A DNA stretch of 64,000 bases from contig JAHBBC010000020.1 of NCBI GenBank assembly GCA_019915015.1, forward strand, positions 558,001 to 622,000. Direction: 5' to 3'. How positions within the stretch are numbered: the first letter of the stretch is position 1; every line of letters starts with the position of its first letter. Positions 56,497 to 64,000 of this stretch are shown here, piece by piece. Made by a program: the position numbers and the translations under genes. The notes under the pieces are model-generated. The model was not told the origin of the DNA. It saw nothing but the letters and a program-made list of their open reading frames with translations, and made no database searches. Source of the DNA: Auriscalpium vulgare (lineage: Eukaryota > Basidiomycota > Agaricomycetes > Russulales > Auriscalpiaceae).

Positions 56497-57592
56497 ATGA
56501 CAATCATCCCTCTGGAGCTCCAGATCGCTGCCGTAGAATGGGTGTATAGGTTTTCGCAGCATAGAATCAACGTCGACCACGACACCCTCCGCGCATGTGC
56601 CCTCGTGTGTAAGGCATGGAGGCCCATCGCGCAACGTCTCCTCTTCCGCCGCGTTCCCCGCATCTACGCCGGGATCCTCAGTGACGCACAACCCCCCGCC
56701 GCCACACCGCTCTTAGACACTCTCCGCGCGCACCCGCACCTGGCTGCGCACGTCCGCTTCCTCTACCTCACTTTCTCCTACCTGGACCGCGCTCTGCTTG
56801 AGGTGTGCCCACGCATCGAACATATTGAAATGGCGCTCCGCGCGGATTACAAGAACCGGCCGCATCAGCTCGCCATTCCTCAGCGCGTTCAATCCGTCGC
56901 TCTCTTCGGCGAAAACGAAGATCTCACCGACACATTGAAGCTGTGGCCGGGTCTGGCCGCCCTCGAAATTGCCGACCTCTTCCTACCTCCTACCCACGTT
57001 CCATCAGTCCTCAGGATACCCAGTGGCGTTCAGTGCCTGTATATTCCTCCACATGTCTTAACTCGGATTTTCGCGACGGCCCACGACCTTCCAGTGCTGC
57101 GCGATCTCGAGTTGAAGGACCCGAACTGGAGCGACAGAAAGTGGCCTCCGCTTCTGGTAGCATCAGGCTTGCTGCCGAAGCTCCGGACGCTTGTCCTCAC
57201 CGGGCCCTTACCTCCCGCGCGGATCCTCGAGCAGCTCGAGCAGCTCGAAAGCCTCGTTTTCAACGAGCTCCCCATTCACGACGTCTCACTTCCCAAGACC
57301 CTGCGGCACGTCGGATATCACTGCTCGTTGGTGCCGCTAACGGAGGATGCATCCTTTCTGTTGGCTGCTCTGCGCGCGTTGCATGAGTTGGAGCTGGTCA
57401 CTGTCACACGACAGGAGCTGCCTGTTGAGACGCTAGCGGCGTTTGTGGATGCTTGCCGTGAGTTGCATGTCGAATTTGTGACATTCGAGACGCCGAGCCG
57501 CTTCCCGGTGAGTGTTTTCCAGGGGTCGGTATGGCTTGAAGCGTGATGTTAATCATTCCCAATAGCGCCCGTACCACGTCGACTGGATTTGA
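56497..57592 (+). CDS. F-box domain protein 1 (intact)
   Basis: 345 aa: exon 1 at 56497-57507 (337 codons) and micro-exon 57566-57592 (RPYHVDWI-stop). F-box-like N-terminus (IPLELQIAAVEWVYRFS ... LRACALVCKAWRPIAQRLLF). Leu-rich repeats follow, including LPKLRTLVLTGPLP and ILEQLEQLESLVFNELP. Start chosen at MTIIPLEL, matching the paralogue starts; a longer in-frame opening to 56398 is not supported. Expected SCF substrate receptor, by family. Divergent from the broken F-box 2. Confidence 0.8.
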
Positions 57593-58069
57593 CCAAGACG
57601 ACCGATCGCCAAAGATCGAACAGCACCACCACGCTTTCTCAAATCCGTCAAAATAGACACAGTGTTGTATCCCATCGCGGCCCCTGTGGATTCCCCATCT
57701 CTGCGATTTATCTTGCGCCGCGCCATAGGACCGCCTCGAAGGATACCCTCTGAACACAACCGCATCGACAACGCGCAGGATACCGCCGTCGGCAACAGTC
57801 CCTCCTTCCGTGCGCAATGAAAGCGCGATACCCCATTCCTTCCCGATGCGAAGCTCCCAATCCTGTGGCTCTAGAACATCGTCAAGCCGTAACGTACCCT
57901 TGAAGCTTGAAGCTCGCTTTCATTGTCCACTTCCATGATTCACGCCGACCACCAACGCATCGCCGTCCCAGCCTCGTTTCCATCGACAGACATTCCTGCC
58001 GCCGCCTTCGATTGGCACGCATTCCCGCCGCTACCACCTGCTCGGTACTATCCAAATCCCACAGCGCAT
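57593..58069. other. Intergenic, duplicate of 28000-28659
   Basis: Reverse copy of the DNA downstream of F-box 3. No gene. Confidence 0.5.
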
Positions 58070-58320
58070 ATAGAGCCTGCCCGGCGTCGTCTTCCGCCTT
58101 CCCTCGCCGCTCACTCTACCCTCCCATACACTCGTTCTCTTTCACCCTCCGAACGCTCCTCTTTCACGCGCTCGTCGTGTAGCTCGTCGTGGGCCTGTCG
58201 GTCTTCCCGGCAGCGATTCCCGTTGCAGGCTGCGGTGGCGATGACGATACCGGCACTTGGGGTACGTCTGCGGGTCCGAGCGACGCTGGCAGCGATAAAG
58301 GTGCATCAGCGTAAGTCTAC
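58070..58320 (+). pseudogene. Hydrophobin 5' fragment
   Basis: Matches the promoter and first about 45 codons of the hydrophobin at 27914, including CTGCCCG...GTCTTCCGCC upstream and the VFxAAxPVxxCGxDDDxG region. The original ATG and several codons are scrambled, and similarity ends before the Cys array. Confidence 0.6.
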
Positions 58321-58756
58321 CTTACTTCCTTGTCCTTGTGGTTGTGGTTGTTTATGGGACTCTTGACAGACGTCTCGACAGAGTCGGTCCTTGATCGAGC
58401 AGCCGATGAACAACTCAACGATTGGACTGGTGCCTCATTGGTGGAGATGCCCTCCGCTCGCTCTGCTAGTAAGTGGAGCGCGTCTATTGTACTCGATCAT
58501 CTGCTCAGACGTTCCTTTCGTCTAGCGGACGAGGCCGTTTGGTGCAATTGAGTTATTGGTTGTTTAATTCGCGTGCGAGCGGGAGGTTGCGCGAGCAGAG
58601 GACCCTCGTCGCGTGGAAATAGTATGACTACATGCGACACCGATACAATGAAGTAGCTACGCGACACGATGTGAACGAGTTACAGGGTGTATGATTGCCT
58701 GCAAGGCCGATCTCCTACCGCACCGACAGTGGCGGGATAAAGACGAAAGACGCTTC
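58321..58756. other. Intergenic with hydrophobin 3'-flank element
   Basis: About 58620-58720 is the shared 3' flank of the next hydrophobin. Nothing else supported. Confidence 0.45.
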
Positions 58757-59364
58757 TCAGATCTCTATATCGCACGCGATGGCCCAGTCAGCCTATGGAA
58801 AAGAAGAAAAGAGTGGGCGTTGGCTCACCAAGTCGATGCTGCTGCAGCACCTCGGCACTTGTCGCAGAAGCTTGGGCCTTCAAGAAGCGTCCTGAGCGCG
58901 AAGCAAGCGGCATGGTCCTGTGAAAAAGACGCATATCAGCGGCGGTCAAAGAAACGGTCGACGCCACGCACTTTATTATTAGGGCCGAGGCCGAGGAGGG
59001 ACCTGCAGCAGTAGTCCCTCGGGCACTGGGCGTCTGCGGCGTCGGTGTTGGTGTTCGCAGTGCTGGCATCGTCGCCGCAGTCGTCGCCTCCGCCGTTCCC
59101 GCCGTCGCCTTTGACCACACCCTTGTCGCCGTCACCCTTCCCGTCGCCATTGCCGGCCGCGTATGACGCACCCGAGCCACCACCCGACGCAGTGTCCTGC
59201 GCGACGATCTTCATGCTGGCGGCGCTGGCGCCGCGGTCGTTCATGGGGGTCGCAGCGGCGAAGACTGCGAGGCCAGCCAGGAGGCATATGGCGAGGGCCG
59301 CGGCGGAGACCGCGAGGCTGCCAATGAGATATACTACGACGGTAGTGAACCTGCGAGAGGCCAT
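58757..59364 (-). pseudogene. Atypical hydrophobin-like gene with 1-nt frameshift
   Basis: Exon 1 59364-58972 (131 codons), exon 2 58917-58829 (89 nt), exon 3 58792-58757. Exon 1 has two successive hydrophobic segments (VVVYLIGSLAVSAAALA and ICLLAGLAVFAAA), a Gly/Asp/Lys linker and C-x4-CC. Exon 3 gives ADWAIACDIEI-stop, as expected, but only if exon 2 ends in phase 0. With 89 nt it does not, and the second CC appears only in a shifted frame (PRCCSSIDL). So one base is missing or extra in exon 2 near 58845-58865. Confidence 0.65.
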
Positions 59365-59705
59365 GATTGTGTGAGAGAGAGGGATTGGGCGGCGTTTGGG
59401 TTGCGCGGGGGGTATTGGAAGTGGGATGCCGGGCACAAACGCGCGGTGCGCGGTTTATATGCGCCTTGGGGGCACCGGGCGGGCGGCGGGATCGAGCGCG
59501 GTGGCGTTCCACTTGCGTCTGTATTCCAGGGAAGCGTCGTCCGTTCGAACTGGGACGTCGTCCGCGGTGGGCTTGCTGCTCGACGCACCGGCACACCCCC
59601 AGCGAAGTCTGCGCACCCGGCCTCTCTCTTCGTCACCCAGTCCCACCTCTCCCCCACTCCGCCCGCGCCCGCGCCCAGCTCGCTGTTCTGGTGGCGCACC
59701 ACAAA
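59343..59705. repeat. Hydrophobin promoter segment repeated at 9945-10315
   Basis: Direct repeat covering the first codons and about 340 bp upstream. Confidence 0.75.
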
Positions 59706-60306
59706 CACCTTTGGCACCTGGCGCGGCCTCACTTGCGAGGCGTGCGCGGTACGGCGACCTCGGATGGCGGGATGTCGAGGACGCTGATATCAGCCCGCAG
59801 AGCCTCGGAGCACGGAACGCTCCTGCGCGCAGGGACACTGTGGCATGGTGCATGGCGTGAAATTTGACGTGGCGCGCACGCTGAGCCTTGGGTCGGATGG
59901 ACAGCTGCTTGGCAGTTCACAGCGTCGAGTGGGAGGCCATCCGTACCGTTGCAAGTCCATACGTTGTTGCGCTTGGTTGAGAGCATGTATCAGAGAAAGC
60001 TGAAAGTAACCGAACACCCGACGCACCTAGCTAGTAACGCATGGTGAGTAAGAGGGCGCGACTCGGAAGAGAAAGCACAGAGGCGGCGTCGGCAGCCGAT
60101 TAGGATCGGAGACCCGGTTGCCGAGATGCCGAATGGATGCGGCCAACTTTCACGCCCACGACGCGCTTCAAAACAACTTGAACATGATAAGTATCATGAT
60201 ACGCGACACCGACACAACAAAGTAACGACGACGCAACATGATGTAGACTTCTCCGCAACTCTCCTAAAGCACCGACGATATAGACGACAGAGACAGCGTT
60301 CATACG
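59706..60306. other. Intergenic with hydrophobin-associated relics
   Basis: On the minus strand 59986-59850 resembles 61336-61200 (ATGCTCTCAA...AAGCGCAA start), a decayed copy of that small open frame. Nothing else supported. Confidence 0.35.
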
Positions 60307-60704
60307 TCATAGCAGGCGTTGGCTACCGTAGTCGTCTAACACGCCGCAGTCGGCAAGCTATGTACACAAGACACGAGCGAGGCTCACCATCCTGCTGCGG
60401 CTATTGCAGCACTTCGGCGTCACGTTGGCGCCACAGTCTAGTGAAACCACGAATCAAGGAGTTCGCAAGCAACATGAGCCACGCCCTGTGAAGAAGAACA
60501 CGAATCAGCGGCGGTCAGGAAATGCCCTGTCACACGTACATCAATGTCATCAAGATCGCTGCCCGGCTCGGAAGACGCAACTGTGCCACTCGCGCAGGGG
60601 CCGGAATTCGTGGTGGCGGCGACGCCGCCGTCGCCGCCGACGGGCGTGGCAGCGGCGAAGACCGCGAGGGTGGCGACGAGGTACACAGCGATGGTGGAGA
60701 GCAT
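60307..60704 (-). pseudogene. Hydrophobin-like remnant
   Basis: ATG at 60704, signal peptide MLSTIAVYLVATLAVFAAA, short Gly-rich linker. The first C-CC motif is missing; exon 2 reaches a TAG before TPKCCNSR, which is readable only in another frame. The third exon (LADCGVL...) ends at 60307. All three intron boundaries are still visible. Confidence 0.6.
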
Positions 60705-61132
60705 GATAGAGAAAGCATTGCGAAGGCTATGGGGGAGTAGAGTGGGAGAGATCAAGGAATGGCCCCTGAGCAGGCGGCTTTGATGAGTCGCGCAGGTGGT
60801 GTTCGACGCGGAATGAGACGCGCACCGCGCGGCTTCGCATTGTGCGGGCGGGCGAATCGAGCGTGGTGGCGCTCGGCTTGCCGTTCTGGATGCTCGACCG
60901 ACACATCTCCAGCGAAGTCGGCGCGGGCCTCTTCCTCACCCGGTCTCACCTTCCCACCTTCCCCACCACGCGCCCAGCCCGCGCTTCTGGCCTGGAAGCG
61001 GCAGTTAAATTGGCACATGGTTCCACTAGATTTTTCGTACCGTTCGTATCGGCGGGCCGGGCACTCCAAGAGGCCAGGGAGCGGGAGAGCCCGCAGAGGG
61101 CAATCGAGTTTGGCGATCATTTTTCAACGCTT
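60705..61132. other. Intergenic
   Basis: No supported gene. About 61040-61090 resembles 62935-62965. Confidence 0.35.
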
Positions 61133-61336
61133 TCAAGCGCGCCGTGCTCCTGCGCTACACTGTGTCATGGTCAATGGCTTGAAATTAACGCGAAAAGCAC
61201 GCTGAGCCTTGGGTCGCATGGACAGCTGCTTGGCCGTCGACAGCGACGAGTGCGTGACAGTCGCGAGGCCATTGGCGTTGAGAGATACCAGACCTAAGGT
61301 TGCAAGCAGTACGATTTTGCGCTCGCTTGAGAGCAT
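61133..61336 (-). CDS. Possible small secreted protein
   Basis: 67 codons, MLSSERKIVLLATLGLVSLN signal-like, then a basic tail with one Cys. Two decayed relatives occur near 59850-59986 and 63060-63120, so it was once part of the hydrophobin-linked duplicated unit. Function unknown. Confidence 0.35.
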   Translation of the reverse strand: MLSSERKIVLLATLGLVSLNANGLATVTHSSLSTAKQLSMRPKAQRAFRVNFKPLTMTQCSAGARRA

Positions 61337-61779
61337 GGCAGAAACAGCTGCAAGTGAAAGAACACTCCGGACGCACCTAGTAAGTAGTACACATGTTGGT
61401 AGGAGGATCCGAGGAAGGGAGACGAGCCTCAGACGGATCGTGCAGCCGAGATGCCGAGATGCCGGTGCCGGACGAGGCCGTGCCGATATTCTCTCTTCTG
61501 GCGAGCAGACTCAGAGAGCCCTCGTCCCGCCGCCCACGAAGCTTGCAAGGTACCAGGTGAATGATATGATTATATGCGACCCTTGATCCATGTATTCTTG
61601 ATACAATTACATATCACACATTATACAATCCGAGAGGTATCACGCTGCTCGAATTCGGACCTCACCAAGATCCGCAAACCAAGCAGACACCAAGAACCCT
61701 GCGTGCCTAGTACGCCGCTACCGTCACGGACAAGATCCAGCCCGGAATCATCACCAACTACACCACCAGAGCCACATCA
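61337..61779. other. Intergenic
   Basis: Nothing supported. Confidence 0.3.
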
Positions 61780-62304
61780 TTAGCCAGGCAGCATGTGCGC
61801 GGAGAGTTGAAAGACGGTGCGTACGAAGCTGAGCATAACGGCCAACCCCCAGTCTTGGGGCATCAGCGCGTCGTTGATAGGCGTGGCTATGAGCACTGCG
61901 CCCGCGCTGACAGCGAAGGCGAACCCCAAGCGTACGCTGGAACATTATCTATTCAGCTTCAGTCACGTCGTGCGTGTTGCGCCACTCACCCGGACTCCCG
62001 CGTGCTCGTGCTCATCGCGCAGCAGACGGGAGGGAGCAGGGAGAGCCCTGCCATCAAACGCGCGAGAATCAGCGCAGCCCAGGGCAAGGAAGAGGAAATC
62101 GGCCGTACATGCGCCGGCGGGGAGCCCGAAGAGGACGGCACACATAACGGTGCCAGCGATGGATGGCGAGGGGAGAATCGCCGCCATGACGAAGCTGCCA
62201 CAGGCTGTCGCCGAAACTGCAAACACAATGAGTGTGCCGCACTTTGCCGCTGCCAGATTGAACAGAATGGCTCCGGGTATTGCTGCGCCGCACAGGATGG
62301 CGGG
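61780..62304 (-). pseudogene. MFS transporter (monocarboxylate-type), 3' fragment
   Basis: Exon from about 62304 (after a TTCTAG acceptor): AIPGAILFNLAAAKCG, then FVMAAILPSP and AGTVMCAVLFGLPAGAC, the pattern of TM8-TM10 in MCT-like MFS permeases. A frame change near 62100 precedes ARLMAGLS. A second exon (61935 on) gives RLGFAFAVSAGAVLIATPIND and ends at 61780. The N-terminal half is absent. Confidence 0.55.
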
Positions 62305-63397
62305 CTAGAAGCGGGGCTGTCAGGCAGTGTCAGACAATATAGGTGAAGATGGAACTGACTATGTAATATGCGAATGCACGGTCACCTACGCCTCGGTGGA
62401 TCACGTTCAGTTGAAGATAGAAGTCTGTGGTTGAATTGATGAGATCTCAGGAGGCTAGGTCGCAGCGTGGTCACCAACACATAAAGTAGAACCCCCAGTT
62501 CGTGCACAGAGCTCTGCACCCGCGCGCCGAACAGCGTCATCCATGCACGGCGAACATCGACATGTAGCTGGTTGGGGTCATGGTACTTTATCAATGCGAA
62601 GGACGGCGAGGTGGCGGGCGTCGGCATGTTAGGTGGTATAGGAGAGCGGAAGGGCACCCGGAGGGTCGTGCGGCCGAGATGCCGCGATGCCGGTGCCGGA
62701 CGAGGCGAACGGCGCCATGCGGGTGGCCTTGGGTGGTGGGATGCGGGTGCGGGGCAGAGACGCGGGGCGCGCGGTCTATATGCGCTTCGGGGGCACCGGG
62801 CGGGCGGATTGCGTCGATGTTCCAGGCGTAAAACGTAGATGAGCTGCGTGCGTGCGAAGAGGACGTTGAAAAGCGCACAAGACAAGAGGGCAGGAACCTT
62901 CGGCACCCACCTAGCGCCTTGGTACGCCGCGTGTATCGGCGGCCTGGGCACTCCAGGAGCGTGAGGATCAGATAAGGGGCAGGGAGGGGCGCTGCAAGTG
63001 CGCCTGAGCTCGTCGTGGCGGGATATCTCGTCGACGACGCGTGCGACGGGGTCCAAGCTGTGGCCTGGTGGGCGAGCACGCTCAGCCTTGGGTCGATGGA
63101 CAGCTGCTCCGTCGACAGCGTTACTCGGCGACAGTGCGCAGCGGCCGCGAGGCCATCGACGTTGAGAGTGAGAGGCGCGCAGAGACGGCGAGGGCGGGCA
63201 CCCGATTAGGATCGGAGGATCGGGCCGCCGAGCTGCCGATCGGATGCCGCCGGCCGAGACGCGCTCACAAGACACCCAAAGACACCTTGGAAATGATGTG
63301 ATTATATGCGACCCCGATACAGTAAAGTACCAGCTACGCGACATGTGAACGAATGGCAGGGTATAGAAATGTCCGCAAGGCCAATCTCCTACAGCAC
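62305..63397. other. Intergenic with duplicated fragments
   Basis: Contains weak repeats of the hydrophobin-upstream DNA (about 62690-62845) and the conserved hydrophobin 3' flank (63295-63395). No gene supported. Confidence 0.4.
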
Positions 63398-64000
63398 CTA
63401 CGACAACACAGACGGAACAGCTACGTTGTTGCAGGCGACGGTCGCCAAGCTAGACTGAAGCGCCAGTCAGCAAGCTATGGTAAACGCGCAAGGAAGGAGT
63501 AACTTACAAACTGGTTGTTGTTGCAGCACGTCGGCGTCATCGTACTATCGAGGCACACGCCCAGAGCGTCGGTCGCGATGCAAAGACCACTGAGCAAGGC
63601 GGCCTGCGAAGAACAACACCACATCAGCATGCAGTCAGAATGAACCAGGGTTTGACGTCACGTACCGCACTGTCGGTGCCGTCTGGGCAGCAAACCGTTG
63701 GCCCCGAGCAGGTGGTGGCGTCGGTGTTGGCGTTAGCGTTCGCAGTCGCGCTGCTGCTATCGCCGCTGCCTCCACCGCTGCCTCCGCTGTTCCCGCCGTC
63801 GCCGCTGCCTCCACCGCTGCCTCCGTTGTTCCCGCCGTCGCCGCCGCCTCCACCAACCGCAGGGCCCGCCGTCGAACCCGAGCTACCACCCGACGTACTG
63901 TCCTGCGCGACGGCATTCGTGTTGGCGGTGTCGCCGCAGTCGGCCACGGGGGACGCAGCGGCGAAGACCGCGAGGCTGGCGACGAGGTACACGGCGAGGG
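63398..64000 (-). CDS. Atypical hydrophobin-like secreted protein (5' end beyond window)
   Basis: Exon 1 runs from beyond 64000 to 63666, exon 2 63603-63508, exon 3 63454-63398. The window starts inside the signal peptide (LAVYLVASLAVFAAAS). A long Gly/Ser/Asp/Asn linker contains a GGSGGGSGD-type tandem repeat. Then C-x5-CC-x14-C-x8-C-x8-CC-x12-C, ending NNVAVPSVLS-stop. Phase-0 introns in the same places as the others. The ATG at 63992 is internal to the signal peptide and is not the start. Confidence 0.75.
63770..63850. repeat. Coding minisatellite in the hydrophobin linker
   Basis: Two near-identical 33-bp units plus partials encode repeats of DGGN(N/S)GGSGGGSG. Confidence 0.7.

Larger units (their letters stand above)
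53291..56800. repeat. Right arm of large inverted repeat
   Basis: Reverse copy of 10313-14352, lacking the equivalent of 12212-12775. Confidence 0.8.

Noticed and set aside
560..57000. Whole duplicated structure as a haplotig or assembly artefact
   Set aside because: Copies differ by independent substitutions, distinct indels, different transposon insertions and different neighbours, which fits real duplications. It cannot be fully excluded without reads.
1..64000. tRNA, rRNA or CRISPR features
   Set aside because: No cloverleaf with box A/B, no rRNA-like stretch and no regularly spaced direct repeats were seen; a tRNAscan or Infernal run would be decisive.

Overview
The window looks like nuclear DNA of an Agaricomycete (mushroom-forming Basidiomycota), most likely a wood-decay polypore type; the species cannot be named from the sequence. 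The reasons are GC-rich coding DNA, many short (about 45-75 nt) GT-AG introns, lineage-typical expansions (F-box genes, a basidiomycete HRDC-type protein-kinase family, hydrophobins), a chromovirus-like Ty3/gypsy retrotransposon, a hAT transposon, a cytochrome P450 and secreted or carbohydrate-active enzymes (BBE-type oxidase, PL14-like lyase). No rRNA, tRNA or CRISPR was seen.

Layout: 1-321 is the 5' part of a hydrophobin on the minus strand. 560-5632 is block 1 (kinase A, partner A, spacer, kinase B). 5629-7410 holds a phosphatase-like gene inside a repeat whose inverted copy is at 33750-35527. 7411-14352 holds an atypical hydrophobin, a mosaic of gene fragments, two F-box genes and a coiled-coil gene. 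14353-16390 is a 2-kb insertion carrying a 77-nt palindrome. 16391-22740 is block 2 (kinase C, partner C, spacer, kinase D, partner D). 23051-35527 is the most ordinary stretch: BBE oxidase, PL14-like lyase, hydrophobin, decayed F-box gene, P450 and the second phosphatase-like gene. 36000-53290 is block 3 in reverse order (partner E, kinase E, partner F, kinase F); it is interrupted by a gypsy element (37072-42754) and a hAT element (45399-50105). 53291-57592 is an inverted copy of the F-box and coiled-coil arm. 58000-64000 is a graveyard of hydrophobin genes and fragments with a truncated MFS transporter.

The most distinctive feature is a repeated two-gene module: a protein kinase (about 372 aa, all catalytic residues present but no clear glycine loop) transcribed divergently from a five-exon gene for an unrecognised protein of about 220 aa. 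They share a 350-380 bp promoter with a conserved 17-nt palindrome. Six kinases and five partner genes occur as three copies of a two-module block. The kinases fall into two types, by N-terminus, that alternate within each block. All six kinases look intact, while partners have been lost or broken (B lost, E split by the retroelement).

Much of the rest follows from nested segmental duplications, direct and inverted. They give natural empty-site and intact-versus-broken comparisons: the hAT has an exact 8-bp target duplication and a matching empty site in block 1, and the F-box and coiled-coil pairs exist as intact and decayed twins. Gene models come from reading frames, splice consensus and comparison between copies; no database search was possible.
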